A program made the translations under genes and the position numbers. Positions 43,242-52,476 of a stretch of DNA of 64,000 nt are shown here, piece after piece (positions within the stretch are counted from its first letter, which is position 1; each line of letters starts with the position of its first letter). The notes beneath the pieces were generated by a model that ran no database searches, was not told where the DNA came from, and worked only from the letters and a program-made list of their open reading frames with translations. Origin of the DNA: CAYNWT01 sp964485095 (GTDB lineage: Bacteria; Planctomycetota; Planctomycetia; Planctomycetales; Planctomycetaceae). The stretch spans positions 4,349 to 68,348 of the forward strand of contig CAZAIB010000020.1 in assembly GCA_964485095.1 (NCBI GenBank). Direction: 5' to 3'.

Positions 43242-45881
43242 ATGATCCGACACCTCGCAATTCTGCTGCTCACAACTTGCTTTCCGCTCTCGGTGCTGGC
43301 GCAAGCTAAGCCAGCGGAAGAGCCAGCGATGCTCAAGTGGGGCGAACTCAAAGGCGCTCCGTTGCCGGGTGAGCTTGGAGTGGCCGGACCGTTTGCTGGC
43401 TATCACAACGGGGCGCTGATTGTGGCAGGGGGAGCCAACTTTCCGAACAAGCCGCTGTGGGAAACCGGCAAGGTTTGGCACCCAACGGTGCAGGCTTTGT
43501 GGTCGAACCCATCTCAGCCGCTGTACTGGACCGACTGTGATCCACTACCGCGCCGACTTGCTTACGGAGCAGCAGTGTCGACCAAAGATGGCGTGTTGTG
43601 CATGGGCGGTTGCAACGACGAAGCCGTCATGGCGGCCGATGGTGTAACGGTCGTTGAATCGCAGCCGGCGTACGCGGATGTGTTTCTGCTTAGCTGGAAC
43701 GATAAGTCGCAGACATGTTCGATGAAGGTGTATCCGTCTTTGCCGGAACCGGTTGCGTTCGGCGCGGCGGCGCTTGTGGGGAACACGGTTTACCTGGCCG
43801 GCGGGCAAACTGGTTCCGGGTTGGAGACCGCCACCAATCGTGTTTGGTCTTACGATCTCAATCAGGGTGAGACGGGCAAATGGAAAAGTGTGAAACCGAT
43901 TCCCGGTCCGACTAGAGCGTTCAACATCACTGCGGCTCAGCACAACGGATACAACGACGCGCTGTATGTGATGAGCGGGCGGCGAATGGAAGGCGAAGAA
44001 GTTCAATTCCTCAAAGACGTTTGGGAATACACGCCGGCGACTGATTCGTGGCGGCAGCGGAAAGACATGCCAACTTCCATGATGGCGGGAACCGGGGTCG
44101 GCTACGGGCAAAGTCACATTTTTGTATTGGGCGGCGCCGATGGTTCGATGTGGGGTAAAGCTGATGAGCTGAAAGACAATCATCCCGGTTTCCCAAAGCG
44201 ATCGTACGCCTACCACACGATTACCGACACGTGGATTGATGCTGGTGAAACGCCTGCGAATCACGTGACCACGATTGCCGTGAACAACAACGGCACCATC
44301 TGGATCCCCAGCGGTGAAGTTCGACCGCGCGTGCGTTCGCCCAAAATTTGGCGCGTGTGGCCGGTGCGGACCAAGCGCGACTTTGGTGCGGTGAACTACA
44401 TTGTTTTGTTTGGGTACCTTGCCGCGATGGTGGGCGTGGGTCTGTACTTTGCAAAGAAGAACACGGATACCGATGCGTTCTTCCGTGGTGGCAAATCAAT
44501 TCCCTGGTGGGCGGCCGGGTGCAGCATCTTTGCAACGATGCTGAGTTCTCTGACATACACCGGCGTGCCGTCCAAGGCGTTCGCTCAGGATTGGGTCTAC
44601 GCGGTCGGGAACGCGTTGATTCCGGTGGTCGCGATCATAGCTGTTTTTGTCGCGCTGCCGTTTTTTCGGCGGATCGATGCGACCAGTGCGTACGAATATC
44701 TTGAGAAGCGGTTCAATCGTTCTGTGCGATTGTTCGGCAGCGCCAGCTTCACGCTGTTCCACATTTTCCGGATGGCGGTTGTGATGTCGCTGACAGGGTT
44801 AGCTCTGGCCGTCGCCACGCCGCTCACGCCTGCGCAATCGGTGCTATTGATGGGTGTGCTGAGCGTCATTTACTGCACGATGGGCGGCATTGAAGCTGTC
44901 ATCTGGACGGACACAATTCAAACGGTGGTGTTGCTGGGCGGTGCGTTGGTTGCGTTCGTGATGTTGATGAGCGGAATTGAAGGCGGCTTTGCCGGGTTCG
45001 TTTCAACAGCTTCAGAATCCAACAAATTCAACATCGCGAACCTGCACTGGAGCGCGACCGACACGCAAATTGCCTTGTGGGTCATCATCGCCGGCGGCAT
45101 CGCGCAGAATATTTCGTCGTACACCGCCGATCAGGCTGTGGTTCAACGCTACATGACCACGTCAGATCAAAAGCTGGCCGCGCGATCGATTTGGACCAAC
45201 GCGCTACTGGCGATTCCGGCCACGCTGCTGTTCTTCGGAATCGGAACCGCGCTGTTCGCGTTCTATCAGTCGCACCCGGAGAAGCTGGATCCTCGCATGA
45301 CGACGGACCAGGTGTTCCCGCTGTTCATCGCCAGAGAAATGCCGATTGGTCTGGCCGGGTTGATGGTCGCCGGAGTCTTCGCGGCCGCGCAATCGACGGT
45401 TTCGACCAGTATGAACTCCACAGCCACAACCATCGTCACTGACTTTCTGCGCCCCTTCGGCGTGTTCGAAACCGAATCCAGTTACCTAATCGCCGCGCGG
45501 TTCTTCACGTTTGCCATCGGCACGCTGGGGACCCTGTTGGGGCTCATGTTTGTGAACCCGGAAATCAAATCTCTGTTCGACCAGTTCATCAAAGTCATTG
45601 GCCTGTTCATGGGAGTGCTGGGCGGCCTGTTTGTCCTGGGAGCGATGACCAGGCGAGCCAACGGGCCCGGCGCGTTGGTGGGCGCGATTGTTGGAGCCGG
45701 CACGATGTTCTGCCTGTGGAAGTTCACGAAGATCAACGGGTATCTTTACACCGCCGCTGGTATTGGAACCTGCTTCGTAGTTGGGTACGCCGCAAGTCTG
45801 CCGTTCGGACAGACGAAGAATATCGATGGGCTGACGGTGTACTCGAACGGCGCCGCTGCGGGCGACAGTTCAAGCGTGTGA
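43242..45881 (+). CDS. Kelch-type epimerase fused to sodium:solute symporter
   Basis: An 879-residue membrane fusion. Signal peptide MIRHLAILLLTTCFPLSVLA; residues 25-370 form kelch repeats (GALIVAGGANFP, AYGAAVSTKDGVLCMGG, AALVGNTVYLAGGQ, VMSGRRMEGEEVQF, HIFVLGGADGSMWG) like N-acetylneuraminate epimerase and cyclically permuted mutarotase proteins. From 385 on are about 13 membrane helices of the SSS sodium symporter family (YIVLFGYLAAMVGVGLYFAKK, STSMNSTATTIV). In the periplasm the kelch part would convert an incoming sialic-acid-like sugar before transport. This layout is well known in planctomycetes and related bacteria. Sugar identity is inferred. Confidence 0.93.
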   Translation: MIRHLAILLLTTCFPLSVLAQAKPAEEPAMLKWGELKGAPLPGELGVAGPFAGYHNGALIVAGGANFPNKPLWETGKVWHPTVQALWSNPSQPLYWTDCDPLPRRLAYGAAVSTKDGVLCMGGCNDEAVMAADGVTVVESQPAYADVFLLSWNDKSQTCSMKVYPSLPEPVAFGAAALVGNTVYLAGGQTGSGLETATNRVWSYDLNQGETGKWKSVKPIPGPTRAFNITAAQHNGYNDALYVMSGRRMEGEEVQFLKDVWEYTPATDSWRQRKDMPTSMMAGTGVGYGQSHIFVLGGADGSMWGKADELKDNHPGFPKRSYAYHTITDTWIDAGETPANHVTTIAVNNNGTIWIPSGEVRPRVRSPKIWRVWPVRTKRDFGAVNYIVLFGYLAAMVGVGLYFAKKNTDTDAFFRGGKSIPWWAAGCSIFATMLSSLTYTGVPSKAFAQDWVYAVGNALIPVVAIIAVFVALPFFRRIDATSAYEYLEKRFNRSVRLFGSASFTLFHIFRMAVVMSLTGLALAVATPLTPAQSVLLMGVLSVIYCTMGGIEAVIWTDTIQTVVLLGGALVAFVMLMSGIEGGFAGFVSTASESNKFNIANLHWSATDTQIALWVIIAGGIAQNISSYTADQAVVQRYMTTSDQKLAARSIWTNALLAIPATLLFFGIGTALFAFYQSHPEKLDPRMTTDQVFPLFIAREMPIGLAGLMVAGVFAAAQSTVSTSMNSTATTIVTDFLRPFGVFETESSYLIAARFFTFAIGTLGTLLGLMFVNPEIKSLFDQFIKVIGLFMGVLGGLFVLGAMTRRANGPGALVGAIVGAGTMFCLWKFTKINGYLYTAAGIGTCFVVGYAASLPFGQTKNIDGLTVYSNGAAAGDSSSV

Positions 45882-46016
45882 ACAAGATCCAACCGCGCAT
45901 GCGTGTGGATGAACGGTTGAGTCGCTATTCTAGGGTGCTCGCGAAAGGCGTTGCGGTTCCCTCCGCACCCGTTGCGATTTACGAAGCTCACCTCCCACCT
46001 TGCAGGAACTCAATCC

Positions 46017-47507
46017 ATGAAGTTCACACGTCTTTGTTTCGCGCTGCTAATGCCGCTCGCGATTGCGTCGTTCGCTCAGGCTCAGGAAGAGCCGAAGAAA
46101 AGCGGGCTGCCCCCCGAAGGTTATGACCATTCAGAAACCGATCCGATACCTGGTCAACGCTGGAATGTTCATGACAAAGATCGCCCGGAACCTGGCATCA
46201 TTACACCGGGAACCGCCAGCACCGCGGATACTCCGGGTAAGGCTCCATCAGATGCGGTCGTGTTGTTTGACGGAACCGATCTGAAGCACTGGCGATCCGG
46301 CAACGGCGAAGACGCCAAGTGGAAGGTCGAAGACGGTTACATGGAAGTTAACGGAACCGGAACCATCAAAACGGCCGAATCGTTTGGTAGTTGCCAGTTG
46401 CACGTCGAATGGGCTTCACCGGCTGAACCGAAGAACAAAAGCCAGGGTCGCGGCAACAGCGGCGTGATGTTAATGGGCAAGTACGAGATTCAGGTTCTGG
46501 ATTCGTTTAACAACCGGACATACTCAGACGGCCAGGCATCGGCGATTTATGGGCAGTACGCACCCATGGTCAACGCCTCGCGCGGTCCGGGTGAATGGCA
46601 AACATACGACATCATCTTCGACGCGCCGGAATACGCTGACGGCAAGTGCACGAAGCCGGGGTACCTAACGGTGCTGCACAACGGTGTTTTGGTTCATCAT
46701 CACAGAGAAAGCCTTGGGCAGGTCTCGCACAAGTTTGCTCCAAAGAACAACCCTCACGCGGCGAAGCTACCACTACAACTGCAGGACCACGGCAACCCGG
46801 TTCGGTTCCGCAACATCTGGATCCGTCCGCTTAAGACTTCAACAGAACTTGCTAAAGCAGACATGGCCATGGCAGCAGGCGACGCAGTCGGAGAGGCTGT
46901 TTCAGCTAAAGAGTTCAAAGTGATCGACGTCGAGTTCAAGACAACGAAGGGCAATTTCGTTGTCGAAGTCCATCGTGAGTGGTCGCCGATAGGTGCTGAC
47001 CATTTCATTGATCTTGTGACGCAGAACTTCTACGACAACGTTGGTTTCTTCAGAGCCGTGCCAAACTTCATGGTGCAGTTTGGCATTAGTGGCGATCCTG
47101 AGATGCAAAAGAAACTGGGTGAAGAAAACATCAAAGATGATCCTGTTGTGCAGTCCAACAAGCGTGGCTTCATTACTTATGCCAAGACAGGCGCACCGAA
47201 CTCACGGTCTACGCAGTTGTTCATCAACTTCAAAGACAACACCTTTCTCGATCGCCAGGGCTTCGCTCCATTTGGTCAGATCAAGGGCAACGGCATGGAG
47301 GTTGTGGACAAGATCAACCAGGAGTATGGCGAACCGCCACGTGATGCGCAGTTCCGTTTGAAGGAGAAGGGTAACGCTTACCTGAAGGAAGAACTTCCAA
47401 ACGTTGACTATCTTCAGAAGGCAACGATTATCGCCGTCGATGGCAAAAAGATTGACGCCAGCATGATTCGATTCCGCGACGGCAAGATGTTCAAGAAGCA
47501 GAAGTAG
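46017..47507 (+). CDS. DUF1080 protein fused to cyclophilin peptidyl-prolyl isomerase
   Basis: A 496-residue exported protein: signal peptide MKFTRLCFALLMPLAIASFAQA, then DUF1080 (80-272, VVLFDGTDLKHW, GNSGVMLMGKYEIQVLDSF, GEWQTYDIIFDAPE) and, after a 30-residue linker, a cyclophilin-type PPIase (303-485): VEFKTTKGNFVVEVHREWSPIGADHF, FFRAVPNFMVQFG (catalytic R346 and Q354 positions), STQLFINFKDN and FAPFGQI. Start chosen for the signal peptide. Cyclophilins isomerise prolyl bonds; the fusion to a carbohydrate-hydrolase-like fold outside the cytosol is unusual. It is followed by a strong terminator. Confidence 0.93.
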   Translation: MKFTRLCFALLMPLAIASFAQAQEEPKKSGLPPEGYDHSETDPIPGQRWNVHDKDRPEPGIITPGTASTADTPGKAPSDAVVLFDGTDLKHWRSGNGEDAKWKVEDGYMEVNGTGTIKTAESFGSCQLHVEWASPAEPKNKSQGRGNSGVMLMGKYEIQVLDSFNNRTYSDGQASAIYGQYAPMVNASRGPGEWQTYDIIFDAPEYADGKCTKPGYLTVLHNGVLVHHHRESLGQVSHKFAPKNNPHAAKLPLQLQDHGNPVRFRNIWIRPLKTSTELAKADMAMAAGDAVGEAVSAKEFKVIDVEFKTTKGNFVVEVHREWSPIGADHFIDLVTQNFYDNVGFFRAVPNFMVQFGISGDPEMQKKLGEENIKDDPVVQSNKRGFITYAKTGAPNSRSTQLFINFKDNTFLDRQGFAPFGQIKGNGMEVVDKINQEYGEPPRDAQFRLKEKGNAYLKEELPNVDYLQKATIIAVDGKKIDASMIRFRDGKMFKKQK

Positions 47508-47531
47508 GCTTCGATCCGGGTTAGAACCAGC

Positions 47532-47566
47532 AAGGCTGTTCGGGAAACCGAGCAGCCTTTTCTTTT
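47532..47566 (+). terminator. Rho-independent terminator
   Basis: AAGGCTGTTCGG (47532-47543), GAAA tetraloop, and CCGAGCAGCCTT (47548-47559), a 12-bp stem with one G-T pair, followed by TTCTTTTTT. It sits 25 bp after the DUF1080-cyclophilin stop; textbook intrinsic terminator. Confidence 0.92.
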
Positions 47567-47631
47567 TTGCACTGATCGCGAAACCCTGGATGACAGGCGG
47601 TAGCCGGCGGGCTGCCGAATCCTTCGATGGA

Positions 47632-49167
47632 TTAGCCCCCAATAACTCCCGCGATGGATTCGAAGTTGCCCTTCAGAGATTCGTAAAGCGGGCCGTATTC
47701 CGGGTAAGCCTTCGCGTATGCCTTCTTAGTTTTGGCGTCAGCTTTGGTTGTCGTAACGACACGGATCGTGGCCGAACACGCTTCCACGACATTCTTGTAG
47801 GCGCCGGTTCCGGCAGCGGCCAGCAAAGCCACTCCGTAAGCAGGCCCTTCTTCTGCGTTGATGGTCACCACTTTCTTGCCGTAAACATCGGCCTGCATCT
47901 GTCGCCAGAATTTGCTGCGAGCACCCCCGCCCGAACAGCGAACCTCGCGCACCGGAATCTGCATACCTTCGATAATCTCCAGGCAATCCTTCATCGCAAA
48001 CGTCGCGCCTTCCATAACCGCGCGAGCCATGTGTGATCGACCGTGACGCAGGCTTAGTCCAACCCAGGCGGCTCTGGCGTACGGATCGGCGTGAGGCGTC
48101 CGTTCGCCGGTGAGGTATGGAAGGAAATACAGACCTTCGCAACCTGCCGGAGCGCTGGCGGCTTGCTTTGTGATGAGTTCGTACGGGTCGATCTTTTTCT
48201 TCTTCGCTTCCGCGATCTCCTGCTGACAAAGTTGGTTCCGATACCACTGCAACGACCCGCCCGCCGACAGTACCACGCCCATCACGTGCCATTTGTCTCG
48301 AACGGCATGACAGAACGTATGCACGCGTCCGCCCGGATCGATTTGAACCTCGTCGCTGTGCGCGAAGACGACACCGCTGGTTCCCATGGTGGCTGAGATA
48401 CTTCCGCGCTTCACGATTCCGTTACCGATTGCTCCCGCAGCCTGGTCTCCACCACCGCCGACGATGGGAACGCCGACGTTCAAGCCGAGTTCTTTGGCGG
48501 CGGCCGCGTTTAGCGTTGAGCTCACGTCTTCGGACTCATAGACCGGTGGCAGCAGACTTTTGTCGATTTCAAGTTTCGATAGCAGCGGTTTGCACCACTT
48601 GCGTTTCTTCACATCCAGCAGCAGCGTTCCGGATGCATCGCTGACTTCTGTCGCAAACTCACCGCTTAGCAGAAACCGGACGTAGTCCTTGGGCAGCAGG
48701 ACCTGTTTTGTTTTCGCGTAGTTGCGAGGTTCGTTGTTCCGTAGCCACAGAATTTTTGGAGCCGTGAACCCGGTCAGCGCGGGGTTGGCGACCATCTTGA
48801 TGAGTTTGGCTCGACCACCGGCCTTCTTTTCAATCTCGTCACATTCCGCTGCCGTTCGCTGATCGTTCCATAATAGCGCGGGACGAATGACTTTGTTGTT
48901 CTTGTCCAGAAACACGCTCCCGTGCATCTGGCCGCTAAGGCCAATACCGCTCACCGACGCGGCTTTGATCTTCCCGCCTTTCAGGACTCGTCGAACGCTT
49001 TTGACGGTCGCTTTCCACCAGTGAGCCGGTTCTTGTTCTGACCAACCCGGCCTGGGACTTGAGAGCGGGTATTCTTCCGTTGCTGACGCGAGGATCTTGC
49101 CGTCCTTGCGCATCGCCAGTGTTTTGGTTCCGCTGGTCCCAATGTCGATTCCCAGAAACACGCTCAT
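47632..49167 (-). CDS. xylB: Xylulokinase (FGGY family)
   Basis: A 511-residue sugar kinase that phosphorylates D-xylulose with ATP. The start at 49167 (MSVFLGIDIGTSGTK) puts the phosphate-1 motif at residues 5-12. Other FGGY features: LSGQMHGSVFLD, IVGGGGDQAAGAIGNG, and a C-terminal RCSGGGARSKFWRQMQADV matching the second FGGY signature. Length fits XylB. No isomerase or transporter gene is adjacent, so substrate among pentuloses is inferred. Confidence 0.9.
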   Translation of the reverse strand: MSVFLGIDIGTSGTKTLAMRKDGKILASATEEYPLSSPRPGWSEQEPAHWWKATVKSVRRVLKGGKIKAASVSGIGLSGQMHGSVFLDKNNKVIRPALLWNDQRTAAECDEIEKKAGGRAKLIKMVANPALTGFTAPKILWLRNNEPRNYAKTKQVLLPKDYVRFLLSGEFATEVSDASGTLLLDVKKRKWCKPLLSKLEIDKSLLPPVYESEDVSSTLNAAAAKELGLNVGVPIVGGGGDQAAGAIGNGIVKRGSISATMGTSGVVFAHSDEVQIDPGGRVHTFCHAVRDKWHVMGVVLSAGGSLQWYRNQLCQQEIAEAKKKKIDPYELITKQAASAPAGCEGLYFLPYLTGERTPHADPYARAAWVGLSLRHGRSHMARAVMEGATFAMKDCLEIIEGMQIPVREVRCSGGGARSKFWRQMQADVYGKKVVTINAEEGPAYGVALLAAAGTGAYKNVVEACSATIRVVTTTKADAKTKKAYAKAYPEYGPLYESLKGNFESIAGVIGG

Positions 49168-49382
49168 GGTGTGACGCCTCGCTAAATGTGCTGCCAACTC
49201 GAACTCGACAGTGTACCGCTGGCGTTAGGGAAACACAGCGAACCCGTCATTAATGTGGTGGGCTTCTGGCGTTCAACTGGTGGCTTTGCATGTTGCCGAC
49301 TACTATCGCGGTACGTTCGTTTCAAACACACAACGGCGCCGCAACGAGAAGCAGGATGCGCGAAGACACAATTGGTCGGCCG

Positions 49383-49799
49383 ATGGAGATCCTCATGATT
49401 GAGGACTCACTGTCATCGGCGCGGCTCACGATGGGTGCTCTGAAGAAGAGCGAAGTCGAACACCGCATGACCTGGCTGCAGGATGGAGCCGAGGGGGTCG
49501 AATTTCTGACCCGCGCGGGCAAGTACCTGAAGGCTCCACAACCGGATCTTGTGTTGTTGGATTTGAACCTGCCCGGCCGCGACGGCCATGAGGTTCTGCG
49601 CGATATCCGCGGCGATGATCGCCTGAAGCAAACCGCTGTGGTGATACTCAGCGCTTCTGACGAACCCGAAGATCACCGCCAGGTCGAAGAACTTGGCGTG
49701 CAGAGTTACCTGACCAAACCTGTGGACATGGACGAGTTCCTGCGCGTGGTTCAGGAGGTTCGGGCGTATTGGAAGGCGAACCAGATTGGACCTGAGTAG
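49383..49799 (+). CDS. Single-domain response regulator (Rcp1-like)
   Basis: 138 residues from 49383 (or 147 from 49356). A lone receiver domain: acidic pair E7-D8 (IEDS), phospho-acceptor D60 (LLDLNLPGRDG), switch S90 and K112 (LTKPVDMDEF). No output domain, like CheY or Rcp1. Such stand-alone receivers pass phosphate to other proteins or serve as sinks; no histidine kinase is adjacent. The long acidic/basic pattern and PGRDGHEVL motif suit the Rcp1-type subgroup. Confidence 0.92.
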   Translation: MEILMIEDSLSSARLTMGALKKSEVEHRMTWLQDGAEGVEFLTRAGKYLKAPQPDLVLLDLNLPGRDGHEVLRDIRGDDRLKQTAVVILSASDEPEDHRQVEELGVQSYLTKPVDMDEFLRVVQEVRAYWKANQIGPE

Positions 49800-49813
49800 C
49801 TACAAGCAGTCGT

Positions 49814-50488
49814 TCAGGTCTGGTGCTTGAGGAAATTCAGGATCGCCACGGCAACATCGTCAGTGTGCGTTACCGCAATCGAATGTCCTCCACCCCTGAC
49901 AACCACGTTGGGTTCGGTGCGACGGATCGGGAAGACTTCGTCATTCTCGCCGTGGATATGACATGTTGGGACGGCATCCGCATCGCCTTCGGTCCGCCAG
50001 TCAACAACAGCAGAGATGGCCCACTGGTACCACAGCTTCTCGGCACCCGCCAATTGCGAGAGGCGCCGAGTGGTTTTCGATTGGAGGGGCCGGGGCAGCA
50101 GCGACATGCCCCGTCCGATCACAACAAGGCTACGCGAACTCATACCCCCACCCGCGAGTCGGGCAACGGACCATTTTCGTGGCAGTTGACCGGCGTTCCG
50201 AACCGTTGAGATCAGAATGCAGCCCTTCGGTTTGATGAGCCGCGAAATCTCGGCTGCGACAATTCCGCCAAACGAAACGCCAACGATGAAACAGTTTGGA
50301 TCGAATTTCTTTGAGAACCTCTTCGCGTACTCGTTGAGTGATTCGCCCACCAGCGGTTCGATGAATTCGACAACCCTGCTTCCAGGAAGTCGTCGCTGCA
50401 GTCTCGATAGAACAGGGTAGCTGCGTGCTAGTCCGGGGATCATCTGGAGTTGCAGTGATTCCCCGGTCGTCACAACGCGCCTACTCAT
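49814..50488 (-). CDS. Alpha/beta hydrolase, co-translated with LOG protein
   Basis: 224 residues from the ATG at 50488, which overlaps the LOG gene stop by eight bases; longer frames inside that gene are rejected. Catalytic triad: S72 (GVSFGG), D183 (HGENDEVFP) and H202 (GGGHSIAVTH). No membrane segment. Typical small esterase/hydrolase; substrate unknown. The overlap implies translational coupling to the LOG protein. Confidence 0.88.
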   Translation of the reverse strand: MSRRVVTTGESLQLQMIPGLARSYPVLSRLQRRLPGSRVVEFIEPLVGESLNEYAKRFSKKFDPNCFIVGVSFGGIVAAEISRLIKPKGCILISTVRNAGQLPRKWSVARLAGGGMSSRSLVVIGRGMSLLPRPLQSKTTRRLSQLAGAEKLWYQWAISAVVDWRTEGDADAVPTCHIHGENDEVFPIRRTEPNVVVRGGGHSIAVTHTDDVAVAILNFLKHQT

Positions 50489-51530
50489 CCGGGCCAAGTT
50501 CGTCGTTGAGAACATCGATGAGTTCTCGCAGCCGACCAATGCTGCGGCGGTTGAAGTGCATCGACAGGCGTGGCAGGTCCTTGAGGTGTTCGTCGTCGGC
50601 TTCCAGCTTGTGCATGGTTGCCTTTTCGATTTTGCCACTGCTAAGGATGTCGGCAAAGTCTGCGTTGAGGCGTTCGACAAGTGCGTCTGATGGTTCCTCG
50701 TGCAAACGAATCACCAACTGGTCTTTGACGAACCGCATACTGTTGTAGACCGAGTAGAAGTTCAGGACTTCGTTGACGGCTTCTTCGACGTCGGTGGTCA
50801 CATAGAACAGCGACAAGTCAGCGGGCGAAATCATTCCGCCTTCCAGCAGTTCTTCCTTAATGTAATCCAACCAGCGTGACCAATAGGTTCCGCCGTCTTC
50901 GTCCAGCAGGACGATGGGCATCAGGTCGCGTTTGCCGGTCTGGACCAGCGTGAGAACTTCGAACGCCTCGTCTTGTGTTCCGAAACCGCCCGGGCAAACG
51001 ACAATCGAGTGCACTTCTTTCACAAACATGAGCTTGCGTGTGAAGAAGTACTTGAGGTTCACCAGCTTGGGGTCACCTTCGATGATGTAGTTGGATTCCT
51101 GTTCGAAGGGCAACATGATGTTCAGGCCCATCGACATCTCGCGTCCGGCTCCAACATGTCCGGCTTCCATGATGCCGCCACCCGCGCCGGTGACGACCAT
51201 CCAGTCTTCTTCCGCCATCCGCTTTCCGAACTCGACAGCTTTCTTGTAGGTGCCTTCTTCCGGCTTGGTTCTGGCCGAACCAAACACGGTGACCTTGCGC
51301 TGTTTGCGGAACGGTGTGAAAATCTTAAACGCGTACCGAAGTTCCTTCAGCGTTCGCGCCAGGATCTTCAGGTCACCACGGGTTGCACCGTCGGCGGCCA
51401 ACTTGTCGGCCGTGTCCTTGATCTCATCGATCAATTCCGAGTGCGGGTACAGTTCTTGCTCACTGTGGTCCAGAACCTCCAGTTCGGACAGCTTCGGATC
51501 TGCTTTTCGAAAACGCTTACGAGACGACAT
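50481..51530 (-). CDS. LOG family protein (Rossmann nucleotide-binding)
   Basis: 349 residues from the ATG at 51530, which has GAAGAAGAA upstream; the frame to 51623 is rejected. VTGAGGGIMEAGHVGAG and PGGFGTQDEAFE are the LOG (lonely guy/lysine decarboxylase-like, TIGR00730) signatures. LOG proteins release free cytokinins or act as phosphoribohydrolases on nucleotides such as AMP or PPK-like substrates. The N-terminal 60 residues are helical and charged, more than in standard LOG proteins. Operon with the hydrolase. Confidence 0.88.
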   Translation of the reverse strand: MSSRKRFRKADPKLSELEVLDHSEQELYPHSELIDEIKDTADKLAADGATRGDLKILARTLKELRYAFKIFTPFRKQRKVTVFGSARTKPEEGTYKKAVEFGKRMAEEDWMVVTGAGGGIMEAGHVGAGREMSMGLNIMLPFEQESNYIIEGDPKLVNLKYFFTRKLMFVKEVHSIVVCPGGFGTQDEAFEVLTLVQTGKRDLMPIVLLDEDGGTYWSRWLDYIKEELLEGGMISPADLSLFYVTTDVEEAVNEVLNFYSVYNSMRFVKDQLVIRLHEEPSDALVERLNADFADILSSGKIEKATMHKLEADDEHLKDLPRLSMHFNRRSIGRLRELIDVLNDELGPDE

Positions 51531-51626
51531 ACGTTCTTCTTCCTTCAACCAATGAATCCACAGAAACCAGGCCGCGTTCCGCCCCAGGCCACAGCTCCAC
51601 CCAACCGGGTGTGCAATTAACAACTT

Positions 51627-51670
51627 CAGTTACCACACCAACCGGGTACCGATGCAACGGAACGTTGCCT
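51627..51670 (-). repeat. 44-bp 3'-end repeat, copy B (after STAS gene)
   Basis: Core bases 51641-51670 differ at one base from 36195-36224 after thiC. On the minus strand it follows the STAS stop and forms the same GCAACG/CGTTGC stem. Its left half (CAGTTAC... ACCGGGT) also matches copy A. Confidence 0.75.
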
Positions 51671-52035
51671 TAGGACATGACGGCGTCGAGGGCTTCTTCC
51701 CGGGTGTCGTAGATGGCCCAGATTGTATCAAGAGCGGTGATGCGCAGAAGTTCGGCCGCAGTGGGGCTGGCTCCACACAAGACCATCTCGCCACCCGCTT
51801 TCCGAACGAACTTGTGGCACCGCAGCAGCAGGGCCAGGAACACCGAGCCGAAGTAGGAAACGTCTGACAGATCGACCACCACCATCGGGACTTCCTGGTC
51901 CTTAAGCGGTTCCATCACAATGTCAGCGGCCTGTTCAATAAGGTCCCACTGCATATCTTCGATATTGGTCGCCGGTCGGATCAGAACGGTGTTTCCGTGC
52001 CATTCCAAACGGAAGTCATCAAGGAATTCAGCCAC
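51670..52035 (-). CDS. STAS-domain anti-sigma factor antagonist
   Basis: 121 residues, a full STAS domain of the SpoIIAA/RsbV type: WHGNTVLIRPATNIED at the start, VVVDLSDVSYFGSVFLALLLRC with candidate phospho-serine S64 (also S60), and GGEMVLCGASPTAAELLRITALD. It would bind an anti-sigma kinase when unphosphorylated and so free a sigma factor. No partner kinase is adjacent. Solitary gene with the 44-bp repeat at its end. Confidence 0.93.
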   Translation of the reverse strand: MAEFLDDFRLEWHGNTVLIRPATNIEDMQWDLIEQAADIVMEPLKDQEVPMVVVDLSDVSYFGSVFLALLLRCHKFVRKAGGEMVLCGASPTAAELLRITALDTIWAIYDTREEALDAVMS

Positions 52036-52235
52036 AGGGATGCTCTCAAAAGGTCAAAATCGCCGGTTCTTGCGTAGGTTTGGACAATACCAGACCGTCT
52101 CTCCTATAGCACCCAATCGGGGGCTTTCTATTTCTCCTGTCGGACCGTCGCGTGAGCTTCGGATAGATAGGTAAGGAAAACACCCCGGCTTGGCATCTAT
52201 GGTGTTCTAATGGACATATATTTGCGTGAGCGCAG

Positions 52236-52264
52236 TTGACATTCGGCAAAGGTGCGGGTGTAAT
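52236..52264 (+). promoter_or_regulatory. Sigma70-type promoter for ketoacyl synthase gene
   Basis: TTGACA (52236-52241), a 17-bp spacer and TGTAAT (52259-52264, five of six to consensus). It is the best promoter in the 440-bp gap and points at the gene starting at 52477, giving a leader of about 205 nt. The rest of the gap (52036-52235, 52265-52476) holds no gene or clear hairpin. Confidence 0.65.
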
Positions 52265-52476
52265 TTGATGATTCCGTCAGGAACGGAAGTCTCACTTTTG
52301 GCAACATGAAGCGCCGATAAGTGAGCAGTTCCATGTGTGCGGTGAGGAAGGGAGGGGAACCCCAACCTCAATCGCGCGGGAAGGAAACCAGGTGGCGTGG
52401 GCGTCATCAGGGGACCACAAGTTGGGTCTGATGTTCTGTGTGCAATGACTGCGGCAGAGTATCGTGGGTATTTAAC

